From: Elysia marginata
Lineage: Eukaryota; Mollusca; Gastropoda; Plakobranchidae
DNA: 64,000 nt
Reading direction: 5' to 3'
Assembly: GCA_019649035.1 (NCBI GenBank)
Contig: BMAT01004790.1
Span: 166,663-230,662, forward strand
The position numbers and the translations under genes are program-made. Below are positions 18,847-29,376 of this stretch, in pieces (positions within the stretch are counted from its first letter, which is position 1; each line of letters starts with the position of its first letter). The notes under the pieces were generated by a model. The model was not told the DNA's origin. It made no database searches and saw only the letters and a program-made list of their open reading frames with translations.

Positions 18847-19704
18847 CTACTTGTAGTGTATTTTGTGATATTCTAAAAGACCTTCTATAGGCTTTCTCAA
18901 TGTATTTCCCATATTCACTCCGTAGCCAGACAAGACCTCGCCAAGTTCTTTAGACAGGTAATAGGCAATACTCCCTACAAAATGACAAGGGACATCCCTG
19001 TGTTGTTCAAACTGAGAAATATAATTTTCATAAAACAGATGAAATCCCTCTGATATATGTTTTTTACAAAAGTGATCTTCTTTATTTTCTATGATAAATC
19101 GGGCAAAAGTGGCCAAATACCTGTTAGGATTGGGTTCTTTGTAGAGATTATTTTTGATAATATCTGCGTCTAGATCAAATTGCTTGGAAAATTTATAAGC
19201 CAATTTAGGGGGCATTTTGTTAAAATAATAATCCCTTATTAATTGTTTTCCAAAATAGTTTCCACTACAATCATCCATAACAGAATACCCTAACGAATGT
19301 ACTTTTTGCACAACTCTGACACCATCCCAAAGGCTACAGTTTGATCCTGTTCCAATAATGCTGACTACAGCGGGCATTTTTTCCCTCCCGGTGGTTGCAA
19401 AGATGGCGGCATAAGTATCTTCACAAACTTCTATGGTGGCTTTTGGGAAATATTCCTTTAGGACCTCTCCCATAAAGACCTGCATCCTCTTTGTGCCACA
19501 TCCAGCACCGTAAAAGAATACTTTTTTAACATTTAGTTTGCTCCTATCTAGGTCATTATTGTTTATCAGTCTTTCTTTTACAAGCTCTTTGGTTACCACT
19601 TCGGGGTTTAGTCCAGGAGTTTGGGTGAAGAATAGCTTATTACCAAGAGCATCTACAGCTACCCAGTCAGCCTTAGTCGCCCCGCTATCGACAATGAAAA
19701 TCAT
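18847..19704 (-). CDS. BadF/BadG-family amino-sugar kinase (GlcNAc/MurNAc kinase-like)
   Basis: The N-terminal VDSGATKADWVAVD and the central VSIIGTGSNCSLWDG are the two phosphate loops of the sugar kinase/Hsp70/actin fold in the BadF/NAGK family; 285 aa is normal. Members phosphorylate N-acetylglucosamine or, in MurK-type enzymes, both GlcNAc and MurNAc. The window also encodes NamZ, which would release MurNAc, and LdcA, so a peptidoglycan-salvage role is plausible. It is the third gene of an operon after pfkA and gapA (26 bp gap), which fits feeding a phosphorylated sugar into glycolysis. The substrate is an inference. Confidence 0.8.
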   Translation of the reverse strand: MIFIVDSGATKADWVAVDALGNKLFFTQTPGLNPEVVTKELVKERLINNNDLDRSKLNVKKVFFYGAGCGTKRMQVFMGEVLKEYFPKATIEVCEDTYAAIFATTGREKMPAVVSIIGTGSNCSLWDGVRVVQKVHSLGYSVMDDCSGNYFGKQLIRDYYFNKMPPKLAYKFSKQFDLDADIIKNNLYKEPNPNRYLATFARFIIENKEDHFCKKHISEGFHLFYENYISQFEQHRDVPCHFVGSIAYYLSKELGEVLSGYGVNMGNTLRKPIEGLLEYHKIHYK

Positions 19705-19730
19705 TTAGAGTTGTTTGAAAAAAACAAGAT

Positions 19731-20735
<1,005 letters not shown>

Positions 20736-20754
20736 TTATTTTTATTTTATTTGG

Positions 20755-21744
20755 TTAAACTGTTATTATATCTGAGACTCTCAATAAGTCTTCATTGATA
20801 GATGAATGTCCTTTGATAGCTTTCTCTAGGGGGGTGAGTTCCATACTGTCATCGAGAATACCTACCATATACCCACCTCTACTTTCCAAGAGGCTTTCCA
20901 CAGCTCTGACTCCCATTCTACTGGCCAAAACTCTATCAAAACATGAAGGTGTACCCCCCCTCTGTATATGACCCAAAACAGAGACCCGAACATCATAGTC
21001 AGGCATATTTTGTTCCACATATTCTTTTAGCTCAAATACACTTTTTCCAGTTTTATCGCCCTCTGCGACTACTACAATGCTAGACATTTTACCAGAGTTT
21101 CTACTTCTCTTTAAGGATTCTAGAAGTCTATCTAAACCTAAATTTTCTTCGGGAACTAGAATTTCTTCTGCTCCCGCTCCAACACCTGCATTCAGGGCAA
21201 TATATCCGGCATCTCTACCCATTACTTCTACAAAAAACAGACGATCGTGAGAAAAAGCAGTATCACGGATTTTGTCTATAGCTTCTACCACGGTGTTTAG
21301 AGCGGTATCATAGCCAATAGTGTGTGTTGTTCCGTAAATGTCATTATCAATAGTACCTGGGATACCCATTACACTAATTCCAAATTCTGCATTAAATCTC
21401 AAGGCACCTTTAAAAGAGCCATCTCCACCAATTACTATCAGGGCGTTTACACTTTCTTTGGATAAGTTTTCAAAGGCTTGTTTCCTGCCCTCTTTGGTCA
21501 TAAACTCTTTGCATCGAGCGGAATGTAACATGGTCCCTCCCTTATTAATAATATTGTTTACAGATCGAGCGTGCATTTCTACAAAATCGCCATCTACCAT
21601 TCCTTTGTAGCCTCTCCTCACGCCGATGCACACTATACCGTGATACACACAAGTTCTCACCACCGCACGGATAGCGGCGTTCATCCCTGGAGCATCTCCC
21701 CCTGATGTAAGAACAGCTATTTTCTTTAAATGCGTTTTGTCCAT
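20755..21744 (-). CDS. pfkA: ATP-dependent 6-phosphofructokinase
   Basis: PfkA commits fructose 6-phosphate to glycolysis. Visible sites are IAVLTSGGDAPGMNAAIRA (ATP loop), IGGDGSFKGA (Mg-ATP, with the glycine pattern of ATP rather than pyrophosphate enzymes), PGTIDNDIYGTTHTIGYDTA with the catalytic aspartate, VEVMGRDAGYIA, and HIQRGGTPSCFDRVLASRMG. The ATG at 21744 is preferred to a GTG at 21756, because the GTG lies inside the -7 box of the likely promoter. First gene of the pfkA-gapA-kinase operon. Confidence 0.95.
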   Translation of the reverse strand: MDKTHLKKIAVLTSGGDAPGMNAAIRAVVRTCVYHGIVCIGVRRGYKGMVDGDFVEMHARSVNNIINKGGTMLHSARCKEFMTKEGRKQAFENLSKESVNALIVIGGDGSFKGALRFNAEFGISVMGIPGTIDNDIYGTTHTIGYDTALNTVVEAIDKIRDTAFSHDRLFFVEVMGRDAGYIALNAGVGAGAEEILVPEENLGLDRLLESLKRSRNSGKMSSIVVVAEGDKTGKSVFELKEYVEQNMPDYDVRVSVLGHIQRGGTPSCFDRVLASRMGVRAVESLLESRGGYMVGILDDSMELTPLEKAIKGHSSINEDLLRVSDIITV

Positions 21745-21755
21745 AAAGCCCGCCA

Positions 21756-21763
21756 CAAATATA
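21756..21763 (-). promoter_or_regulatory. Bacteroidota -7 box for the pfkA operon
   Basis: On the minus strand TATATTTG matches TAnnTTTG exactly and ends 11 bp before the pfkA ATG. The leader would be only a few bases, so the gene may be nearly leaderless. The -33 element is not evident. Confidence 0.55.
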
Positions 21764-21842
21764 ATTATATTGACCTAAAAAATAAGTTAGCTAGATTTGG
21801 AGATATTTTGTTAAAATAGCAAGTTTATAAATTCTAAGTTAT

Positions 21843-21850
21843 TAAATTTG
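21843..21850 (+). promoter_or_regulatory. Candidate -7 box for the secreted phosphatase-like gene
   Basis: TAAATTTG fits TAnnTTTG and lies 36 bp before the ATG at 21887. With the pfkA box it forms a divergent promoter region of about 80 bp. Confidence 0.45.
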
Positions 21851-21886
21851 GCATGAAAATTTTGGTATGTATTAAAAATACTCATT

Positions 21887-22924
21887 ATGAAAAAGATAAT
21901 ATTGATCTTCCTAACAGCATTACTCAGTTTATCAAGTCAGGCTCAAAAACATGCCGAACGAATTATATTAATCACATTAGATGGTTACCGTTGGCAAGAA
22001 CTTTTTACAGGAGTCGACAGTACTTTGGTAAGAAATAGGAAATTTCAAGGAGGTGATGATTTAGTCAAAAAATATTGGAGGGATACCCCCAAGCAAAGAA
22101 GGGAATTACTTATGCCTTTTGTTTGGAAAAAAATTGTCAATATGGGGAGTATATATGGCAATAGATATCTAGGAAATAAAGTCAACCTGAGTAACAGTAT
22201 GTGGTTCTCATACCCGGGATACAACGAAATTTTTACAGGGAAAGCAGATGACAAAAATATTAACAGCAATGATAAAAACTACAATCAGAATAAAACAATA
22301 CTAGAAAAAATAAATGAACTGCCTGACTATAAAGGGCATGTGGCTGCCTTTGGAAGTTGGGAGCTGTTCCCCTTTATTATCAATGACAAGCGCAGTGGGA
22401 TACCCGTTAATGCAGGTTACCGAACAGCCATAGGAAATGATCTGACTGATATTGAGAAGTATCTCAACCGTATGCAACCAATGTCTCATAATTTATTCCA
22501 TAATAGTGCTCGTTTGGATATATTCACCCATGGCTATGCTATGGAATACATCAAGAAAAAACATCCTAAAGTTGTATATATTTCTTATGCACAAACTGAT
22601 AATTTTTCACATTCCGGGGCTTACAGTTCCTACCTTCATTCTGCTCATAGTATAGATAATATGCTTAAGGAGCTCTGGGAATATGTGCAAAATGATAGCT
22701 TCTATAAAGATAAAACAGCATTTATAATCACTACTGATCATGGTAGAGGACTTGGAGATAAATGGACAAGCCATGGAAGGGAAACCCCAAAAAGTAACGA
22801 AGTTTGGGTAATTATGTACGGTGCGGGGATAAAGGCGAGAGGGGAAGTCAACAAAAGTGAGCAACACTACACTTCTATGGTAGTAGAGGAAATAAAACAG
22901 CTACTTAATATAAAAGATAAATAG
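21887..22924 (+). CDS. Secreted alkaline phosphatase/sulfatase-superfamily protein
   Basis: A signal peptide (MKKIILIFLTALLSLSSQAQ) precedes ILITLDGYRWQELFTGVD, the first metal-binding aspartate of the alkaline phosphatase superfamily. YPGYNEIFTGKADD probably carries the threonine or serine nucleophile region, and IITTDHGRGLGDKWTSHGR is the second metal site with Asp, His and a later His. The layout fits the small 'alkaline phosphatase family protein' group of Bacteroidota, related to phosphodiesterases and phosphopentomutases. The substrate is not known. The protein is probably periplasmic. A short GC-rich inverted repeat follows the stop directly. Confidence 0.8.
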   Translation: MKKIILIFLTALLSLSSQAQKHAERIILITLDGYRWQELFTGVDSTLVRNRKFQGGDDLVKKYWRDTPKQRRELLMPFVWKKIVNMGSIYGNRYLGNKVNLSNSMWFSYPGYNEIFTGKADDKNINSNDKNYNQNKTILEKINELPDYKGHVAAFGSWELFPFIINDKRSGIPVNAGYRTAIGNDLTDIEKYLNRMQPMSHNLFHNSARLDIFTHGYAMEYIKKKHPKVVYISYAQTDNFSHSGAYSSYLHSAHSIDNMLKELWEYVQNDSFYKDKTAFIITTDHGRGLGDKWTSHGRETPKSNEVWVIMYGAGIKARGEVNKSEQHYTSMVVEEIKQLLNIKDK

Positions 22925-22943
22925 CTCTCCTTATAGTGGAGAG
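22925..22943 (+). terminator. Short inverted repeat after the phosphatase-like gene
   Basis: CTCTCC and GGAGAG form a 6 bp stem around a 7-base loop immediately after the stop codon. There is no clean T-tract behind it, so termination is only a possibility. Confidence 0.3.
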
Positions 22944-23054
22944 GCATTAATACCTGTAATTAAAGCGGAAACACTGGAAAGAAGTGTCCTATATTCACAG
23001 ATCGATGGTCTGCCTATAAAAAAAATAAGATATTCAAAATTCAATAGCTTGGAA

Positions 23055-23170
23055 GATAAAAAAATATACTGCATTTGAAAGAATCTGAGTTTAGATGAAA
23101 CTAAACAAAAGAGAATTTAGACCCCATAATTTTGAAAATATTTAAAATATACTAGTGCAATCCCTAAATT
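23055..23170 (+). repeat. 110 bp dispersed repeat, copy D2
   Basis: Same landmarks as copy D1 at 7323: GATAAAAAAATATACT, AATCTGAGTTTAG, AGAGAATTTAGACCCCATAA and ATACTAGT. Copies differ by scattered substitutions and small indels. Confidence 0.7.
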
Positions 23171-23404
23171 AAGATAGTTCACCATTTATAAAACTATTTG
23201 TTAGTTTCCTTGTCTTTATAGATTTCCAAAGAGCTATCGGCTCATCAGTATTTTCTGTAGCCCTCTTCTTTAGACTTCTTGTTAGTTTCTTGAGATATTT
23301 TCCAAACTTTTTTAACTGTCAAATTTTAGTCTTTTTTTCGGGGTTCCAGTACTATCTCTATTTTTTGTAAAATTAGGAAAAAGTCCATAGTCTGTCTTTC
23401 GTAG

Positions 23405-23791
23405 GTTCAACTACCAAGTACGACAAATCATAAGACTAAGACTTAGTTTGTAGACTAATTTAATAGTTGTTTCGCGAAGTTAAGTTTTTTATTAGGTCTT
23501 GGGTTAATTTTCTTTCATATACACTCTAACTATTTGTCTTTCAAAGTATTAAATTCCGTTTTTTTGGAATATATTAACTAATGAGTTTGTTGGTATGCCC
23601 GCCCAATCCCCTTCTTACCCCAATAGTGATAAGGATGCGCTCCATTTCCCCCTGTGAATAGCCGATTCTATCCCTATGATAGGGGTCTGTCTCTAGGAAG
23701 TATCTTCATAAGTATAGGAATTTTAAAATTCCTATACTTTTTTCCTCCTATTCGCCACACTTACTACTTACTTACTACTTACTAATTGAAC
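23405..23791 (-). repeat. Dispersed hairpin element, copy R3 (inverted)
   Basis: One border is GTTCAACTACCAAGTACGAC; the other, read inverted, ends GTTCAATTAGTAAG with a tandem TTACTACTTAC duplication near the tip. The inside holds TTTGTAGACTAATTTAATAG and TTTCGCGAAGTTAAG, shared with 29207-29319. At 23710-23739 is a perfect 30 bp palindrome (AAGTATAGGAATTTT and its complement) followed by a T-run, equivalent to the imperfect hairpins in copies R1 and R2. No coding capacity was seen. Confidence 0.75.
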
Positions 23792-23902
23792 TTAACAAAG
23801 ATTGAAAAATTACTCAAGCTACCCATACTAAATTTGAACAATGAGTTGGCTCATGTTAATTTAACAATACCTTATTTAAATTTAATATATTACCTTTGAG
23901 GG

Positions 23903-26881
23903 ATGAGATTTACTATCGGTTTTTTTTTGCCTGTATTATTTTTTGTTTTTCCATTTGCCTTTGCACAAAATTTGAGTGAATGTAGCAGTAGTATTGCTCA
24001 GAATGTGATGTACAATGGGCCTGTTATAAGTAGTAGACTGACAAGCGCCTTTGTCATGTATAAATCAGGAAAGGAAATTCCTATCCAAGCTATTGGGAAA
24101 TCCACATATGCATCAGGAACTAATAATTCAGTGGGCTATATAGATCCTAACTTGACCCTACCAAAGCTTATAGACCCCAGAGTATTTGGCACTTTTACTT
24201 TTCAGTATGCTTTTGCCGAAAACAAAAATGATCCATTCGACCCCAATGCACTAAACGGATTGGTTGAAGATGGAAAGTCCCTCTACGGTTTTATCAAGGT
24301 ATCATTTCGTGGCACTTACACTTGTACTATCAAAGTACCATTAAAGGTAAATGTGGTTTATTTAGATGATATTATTACTCAGCATACAGGAGGATATAAC
24401 TATGGAAATATCCCTTATTGCTATGAGATGAGCGGCATTAAAAGTTATAATCCCATAACTTTTTCAAATGAAGTACTTCATACGATTAGGACAGACCGTA
24501 ATAATAGATTTGATCCTGACCCCCTATTGCTCGTTGATGATATATATATGGAACATTACAATGCAGACGCTTATGGAAATATAGATTTAAGCTCTCCGGT
24601 TAGAAAAAACCGGTTGCATCGAGGAGCAAAGTTTGTTTATACCAGATTTAAATATTTAGGACGAAAAGGGGTGCCTAATGCCAGTACAGATCCAGGTGGT
24701 GAGGTTTTTGAAGATATTAGACTCTCTCTTAAAGGTGTTAAAGCTCCTGGAAAAAGAGTGTTTATGATGAGGGATTTATTTTCTTGTTCTACTAGTGTGC
24801 CTGCTACTTTTGATTTGACTAAAAGTGAGGCTACTGTTTCGCAACCTGGTAGTACATTTCAATATTCTAATTCTTCAGGAGGCGCTATCTTAAATCCCAA
24901 TAGTTCTAGAGCTAGAAATAGCGACGAAGCCATCTATATGGAGATGAGAAATGTAACCCCTACAGGCTGTAATCTTGACTATAAGTTTTTCGCCAAATCA
25001 GTTAGCTTTAGCTATGGAATCCCTGCATCTGGAGATGTGTATTGCGAAGGTGAAAATACACTTTTGAGTACATTATACAATAGCAAGATTAACAATAGTG
25101 GGAGTAACTATGCTATAGTTTACTACGAAGGCGATCCACAAAATAGAGGTACTTACATAGAGAAGATAAGGGATATAACACAAACCGGGATTGTAAAAAT
25201 TTACGCTCAAGTCTTTGATGGCACACTTTGTACTGAGACTATTAACTTTGACATTACTGTAACTCCTCACCCGAAGAATTTTTTTACTTTTCAACTCTGT
25301 GCTGGAAGTCCCACCTTTCTAAAAGACTTTGACCAAAATTTACTCAATGGAAGGAATCCGAGTAACTTCAGTGTAGAATACTATAGTTTTGAACCGTCTG
25401 ACATATCTAAAAATACAACAACTTCATTAACTTCATTAACTTCATTGATTAATAAGAATGGGATCAGCATAGTCAACAATTCTGTAAAAATTTGGGCAAT
25501 GATAGAAGATAAAAACTCAGGTTGCTTTTCTATAGAGGAAATGACTATTTCTACTACACCACCTCCTTCTATAAATTCGGGTGTCAGTTTTATACAATGT
25601 GATGATGAAATCAAAGATAGATTAACGACTTATGATTTAAATAGTTATCTCTCCAAGCTTACTAATCAAAGCGGGATTTCTGCATCGTTCTATAAAAATG
25701 ACCCGACTCAAAATCCTACAGCCCCTAAACTGAGTAATATTTACAGAAATACAGTGCCCTCTGAGGTTATTTATGCTCAGGTTACAGACCAAAATGGATG
25801 CAAAAGCGCACCGGAAAGGGTAACATTAGTAATAAACGCTAATTTACATAACCCTACACCTGTTGATCGTTTTTCTTGTGATGATACAGATGGGATCCCT
25901 GGGAACCAAATTGGAATTTTTCCAATAGCTCCTCCTCGGATCACACCCATTGGGGGGCAGAGCATAAGTTATTACAGGACTTTGGTCGAAGGGGCTAGGA
26001 AGCAAAATCCTATAACCAACATAAATGCTTACAAAAATACATCCTCCCCAGAAACTATCTATCGCAGAATTGATGACAATAGAACGGGTGATTGTAAAGC
26101 CCTAGACCCGTATTTAAATTTGAGCGTCATAACCAATCCGGTTATAAAAATTCGCAGCGATTCGAAATATCTCTGTACAGGCAGTTCAAATCCTTTAAAA
26201 CTAGATGCAGATTTATCGGGAATTAATACCCCCTCCAACTACACATTTCAATGGAATTCAGGGGCTTCAGGTAGCAGTATAAATGTATCTATGCCCGGTA
26301 CTTACCAGATGATATACACGGATACCAATTATGGGTGCCGTTCCTTGAGTAATGCCATCAAAGTAGAACAAAGGGAAAAGCCTTCAATCAAGTCTATTGA
26401 ACAAATTAGTTCCGTTGGGGATTCTAATAATAGAGTAAAAGTCCTGCTAAATAACCCTTCTAGGTATTCAAACAAATATGAGTATAATATAGATGATGCA
26501 ATAGGGTTTCAAAAGTCTAATATTTTTGAAGGAGTTACAAGTGGCAAGCATCTGGTAAGGGTCAGAGATGAGTTTTGTGGTGTTTCTAAAAAGCTAGTAA
26601 GGGTAATGAACTATCCAAAGTTTTTCACCCCAAATAATGATGGTATTAATGATCTTTGGTCATTGGAGGCATTTAGTGATTTGGGGTTTTTAAGGGCTGA
26701 TATTTTTGACAGATACGGTACCTTTATCACTTCTTTAGATAGCGCTAACTTTCAGTGGGACGGCTCTTTTAAAAACATAAATCTACCTTCAGATGACTAT
26801 TGGTTTCAAATGCGCTATCGAGACATCAATGAAAATGGCAATATAAAAACCTTAATCGGGCATTTTACACTAAAAAGGTAG
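23903..26881 (+). CDS. Type IX secretion substrate with type B sorting domain, 992 aa
   Basis: A signal peptide (VLFFVFPFAFAQ) starts the protein and the C-terminus (FFTPNNDGINDLWSLEAF ... IFDRYG ... WDGSFKNINLPSDDYWF ... GHFTLKR) is the gliding-motility-associated type B sorting domain. So it should cross the outer membrane through the type IX system and stay surface-linked or be released. The middle is made of repeated ~70-residue modules with cysteines and GC-rich 'DQNGCKSAPERVTLVI' type ends, as in large flavobacterial surface proteins. The ligand is unknown. A TACCTTTG box sits only 4 bp before the ATG, so the transcript may be leaderless. A short in-frame TCATTAACT tandem repeat near 25420 encodes TSLTSLTSL. 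Confidence 0.88.
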   Translation: MRFTIGFFLPVLFFVFPFAFAQNLSECSSSIAQNVMYNGPVISSRLTSAFVMYKSGKEIPIQAIGKSTYASGTNNSVGYIDPNLTLPKLIDPRVFGTFTFQYAFAENKNDPFDPNALNGLVEDGKSLYGFIKVSFRGTYTCTIKVPLKVNVVYLDDIITQHTGGYNYGNIPYCYEMSGIKSYNPITFSNEVLHTIRTDRNNRFDPDPLLLVDDIYMEHYNADAYGNIDLSSPVRKNRLHRGAKFVYTRFKYLGRKGVPNASTDPGGEVFEDIRLSLKGVKAPGKRVFMMRDLFSCSTSVPATFDLTKSEATVSQPGSTFQYSNSSGGAILNPNSSRARNSDEAIYMEMRNVTPTGCNLDYKFFAKSVSFSYGIPASGDVYCEGENTLLSTLYNSKINNSGSNYAIVYYEGDPQNRGTYIEKIRDITQTGIVKIYAQVFDGTLCTETINFDITVTPHPKNFFTFQLCAGSPTFLKDFDQNLLNGRNPSNFSVEYYSFEPSDISKNTTTSLTSLTSLINKNGISIVNNSVKIWAMIEDKNSGCFSIEEMTISTTPPPSINSGVSFIQCDDEIKDRLTTYDLNSYLSKLTNQSGISASFYKNDPTQNPTAPKLSNIYRNTVPSEVIYAQVTDQNGCKSAPERVTLVINANLHNPTPVDRFSCDDTDGIPGNQIGIFPIAPPRITPIGGQSISYYRTLVEGARKQNPITNINAYKNTSSPETIYRRIDDNRTGDCKALDPYLNLSVITNPVIKIRSDSKYLCTGSSNPLKLDADLSGINTPSNYTFQWNSGASGSSINVSMPGTYQMIYTDTNYGCRSLSNAIKVEQREKPSIKSIEQISSVGDSNNRVKVLLNNPSRYSNKYEYNIDDAIGFQKSNIFEGVTSGKHLVRVRDEFCGVSKKLVRVMNYPKFFTPNNDGINDLWSLEAFSDLGFLRADIFDRYGTFITSLDSANFQWDGSFKNINLPSDDYWFQMRYRDINENGNIKTLIGHFTLKR

Positions 26882-26937
26882 ACTTAGAGGATTTATTTTC
26901 TTATAATAACTTAGCCTTCATAAATTCCATACCACCT

Positions 26938-29031
26938 TTGTTAGAGCAACCGTTATCTATATTACCCAGTTTGGGAGAAGAAAAAGCAAACCTATTAAAA
27001 ACTGAGTTTGGCATTTTCAGTTGTGCAGATCTACTAAATTTCTTTCCATACAGGTATATAGATAGAACGAAATACTATAAAATCAGAGATATCCATAGTA
27101 TTCGTACAGAGATACAAATCATTGGTAGGTTAGGCAATTTTAGGTTTATAAGGCAAAAGAAAGGACAACGCATGGTTGCTGACTTTACTGATGAGACGGG
27201 CAGTGTAGAGCTGGTATGGTTTCGAGGGCATAAGCAGTTGGCAAATATTCTGAAGCCGGGGGGGGAATATGTACTCTTTGGAAAGTTTACGACATTCAAC
27301 AACAAGATAAACTTTGTCCACCCAGATTTGGAGGATATAGAGCAACATAAAAGCAAAATGGGAAGGCATATTCAACCCCTATATTCTTCTACCGAAAAAC
27401 TAGTCAAAAAGAAGATTGACAGCAGGTTTATAGCGCGGTGTATCACTTATATTTTCAATCTAGTCAATAATAATTTCTATGAGACTTTACCTGAATATCT
27501 GTGTGATGAATTGGGTTTAATTGAAAGGAGAGAGGCACTACTAAATATACATTTTCCAAAAAGTCAACAACTTTTACAAAAGGCTCGTGATAGGATTAAG
27601 TTTGAAGAGTTGTTTTATATCCAATTACAACTTTGGTTAAAGAATCTCGACAGAAAGGAAAAAATAAAAGGGCATCCTTTTTCATCAATTGGAGATTATT
27701 TTTATAACTTTTACCAAAATCACTTGCCTTTTGAACTGACTGATGCGCAAAAGAAGGTTTTCAAAGAAATAAGAAAGGACTTAGGGAGTGGTCACCAAAT
27801 GAATAGACTTTTGCAGGGAGATGTCGGATCAGGGAAGACTATCATAGCGTTTATGACTATGCTCATTGCCATAGACAATGGCTTTCAAGCTTGTATTGTA
27901 GCCCCTACGGAAATTCTAGCTATGCAACATTATCGGGGGATGTGTGGTTTTGCAGAGCAATTGGGTATAAGGATAAGTTTGCTTATGGGAAGCACCAAGC
28001 TTTCCAAACGTAAAGATATATTACCGCTTCTAAAATCAGGGGCTGTTCAAATATTGGTAGGCACACATGCTATTTTCGAGAATAATGTAGTGTTTAAGGC
28101 ACTTGGGGTGGCTATTATTGACGAACAGCATAGGTTTGGTGTCGTCCAAAGGGCTAAACTTTGGGCAAAAAACAAAGTGCCCCCACATATTTTGATAATG
28201 TCTGCAACGCCTATTCCCAGAACCCTTGCAATGAGTCTGTACGGCGATTTGGATATTTCTCTGATAGACAAATTGCCTCCCGGCAGAAAGCCTATCAAAA
28301 CTATTCACAAATACGAGTCAGGACGCTTGTCACTTTTCCATTTTATGAAAAAACAAATAGCTCTGGGAAGGCAGATATATGTGGTCTACCCATTAATAGA
28401 GGAAAGTCGTACGCTAGACTATAATAACCTTATGGAAGGCTATGAGTCCTTAGATAGAGAATTTCCCAAGCCGGAATACCAGATTTCTATTCTGCATGGT
28501 AAAATGAAGTCAAAGGACAAGGAATTTGAAATAAATAGATTTCAAAAAGTAGAAACCCATATAATGGTTGCTACGACAGTGGTAGAGGTGGGAGTAAATA
28601 TTCCCAACGCATCTGTAATGGTTATAGAAAGTGCGGAACGCTTTGGGCTTTCTCAACTTCATCAACTTCGCGGGAGGGTTGGGAGAGGGAGTGAGCAGAG
28701 CTATTGCATATTGATGACAGGATTTAAACTTTCAAAAGATGCAAAAACGAAAATAGAAACAATGGTACATACCAATGACGGTTTTGAAGTAGCAGAGGTA
28801 GATCTAAAATTGAGAGGCCCCGGTGATCTTATGGGAACGCAACAGAGCGGTATTCTCAACCTAAAAATGGCAAATCTCTCAGAAGACCAGCATATATTAA
28901 AGTTGGCCAGGGATTATGCTCAAAAGATTTTATCAGAGGATAAAGACTTAAATTTTCCAAAAAATTTGCCCATAAAAAATACCTATCAGCAGATTATGAA
29001 ATATAAAGGCATATGGCAAAATATAAGTTAG
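26938..29031 (+). CDS. recG: ATP-dependent DNA helicase RecG
   Basis: RecG remodels stalled replication forks and Holliday junctions. The N-terminal wedge domain is present (LNFFPYRYIDRTKYYKI, then an OB fold). Helicase motifs follow: GDVGSGKT (Walker A, ~residue 297), APTEILAMQH, DEQHRFG, MSATPIPRTLAM, ATTVVEVGVNIPNA and QLHQLRGRVGRG. At 697 aa it is full length. The start is set at TTG 26938 because the family N-terminus begins here and no ATG is in frame nearby; the exact start is uncertain. The stop lies 10 bp from repeat copy D3. Confidence 0.95.
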   Translation: MLEQPLSILPSLGEEKANLLKTEFGIFSCADLLNFFPYRYIDRTKYYKIRDIHSIRTEIQIIGRLGNFRFIRQKKGQRMVADFTDETGSVELVWFRGHKQLANILKPGGEYVLFGKFTTFNNKINFVHPDLEDIEQHKSKMGRHIQPLYSSTEKLVKKKIDSRFIARCITYIFNLVNNNFYETLPEYLCDELGLIERREALLNIHFPKSQQLLQKARDRIKFEELFYIQLQLWLKNLDRKEKIKGHPFSSIGDYFYNFYQNHLPFELTDAQKKVFKEIRKDLGSGHQMNRLLQGDVGSGKTIIAFMTMLIAIDNGFQACIVAPTEILAMQHYRGMCGFAEQLGIRISLLMGSTKLSKRKDILPLLKSGAVQILVGTHAIFENNVVFKALGVAIIDEQHRFGVVQRAKLWAKNKVPPHILIMSATPIPRTLAMSLYGDLDISLIDKLPPGRKPIKTIHKYESGRLSLFHFMKKQIALGRQIYVVYPLIEESRTLDYNNLMEGYESLDREFPKPEYQISILHGKMKSKDKEFEINRFQKVETHIMVATTVVEVGVNIPNASVMVIESAERFGLSQLHQLRGRVGRGSEQSYCILMTGFKLSKDAKTKIETMVHTNDGFEVAEVDLKLRGPGDLMGTQQSGILNLKMANLSEDQHILKLARDYAQKILSEDKDLNFPKNLPIKNTYQQIMKYKGIWQNIS

Positions 29032-29040
29032 AAATAACTA

Positions 29041-29172
29041 TTTTAGGACCTAGACTAGTATCTTTTATTAAATATTTCCTAAATTATGGGACTTAAATTC
29101 TCTTTACTATACTTGCTAAAAAACTAGATTCTTTACAAATTGAAAAAATAAGCGTAGGTTTTTTTATCTTTT
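29041..29172 (-). repeat. 110-130 bp dispersed repeat, copy D3 (inverted)
   Basis: The reverse complement carries GATAAAAAAACCTACG, AGAATCTAG, AGAGAATTTAAGTCCCATAATTT and ATACTAGT in the order of D1 and D2. The repeat starts directly after recG. Confidence 0.65.
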
Positions 29173-29206
29173 TCTATTTTAAACTCTTTTTCTAGGGGGA
29201 TTTAGA

Positions 29207-29319
29207 TGATATATAAAAGAAAATTAACCCAAGACCTAATAAAAAACTTAACTTCGCGAAACAACTATTAAATTAGTCTACAAACATTCTTCTTAATTGA
29301 TCGCACTTGGGAGCTACAC
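29207..29319 (+). repeat. Dispersed hairpin element, end fragment R6
   Basis: The reverse complement of this strip matches 23430-23520 almost base for base over the segment with TTTGTAGACTAATTTAATAG and TTTCGCGAAGTTAAG. It ends in a terminus-like CCAAGTGCGATCAATTAAG. It fills most of the 345 bp gap between recG and rplS with D3 and stops 7 bp before the rplS promoter. Confidence 0.65.
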
Positions 29320-29325
29320 TTATGT

Positions 29326-29356
29326 TTGTTTTCTCACTGCAGAATTATTAAGTTTG
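29326..29356 (+). promoter_or_regulatory. rplS promoter (TTG, 20 bp, TAAGTTTG)
   Basis: A TTG at 29326-29328 is separated by 20 bp from TAAGTTTG at 29349-29356. Both elements and their spacing match the Bacteroidota sigma-ABfr consensus. The -7 box ends 20 bp before the rplS ATG, which supports that start over an ATG at 29326. Confidence 0.7.
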
Positions 29357-29376
29357 CCTCCCAAAAATCCAGAGTT

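Larger units (their letters stand above)
22944..23890. other. Gene-free stretch made of nested repeat debris
   Basis: About 950 bp without a recognisable intact gene. It holds the 110 bp repeat copy D2 (23055-23170), then an A+T-rich strip with an unrecognised 49-codon minus-strand open stretch (about 23169-23320, LARGE lysine content, no start codon, no known motif), then a 387 bp element copy (23405-23791). A -7 box-like TACCTTTG at 23891-23898 directly precedes the next gene. Confidence 0.6.

Noticed and set aside
23169-23320. 49-codon lysine-rich minus-strand open stretch as a gene
   Set aside because: No start codon, no recognised motif, and surrounded by repeat debris.
23710-23739. Perfect palindrome as an ordinary terminator
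   Set aside because: A T-run follows, but equivalents in R1 and R2 lie inside elements and no gene ends just before any of them.
25418-25450. Direct repeats as a CRISPR or regulatory array
   Set aside because: A short in-frame TCATTAACT tandem encoding TSLTSLTSL in the secreted protein; no CRISPR array occurs anywhere in the window.
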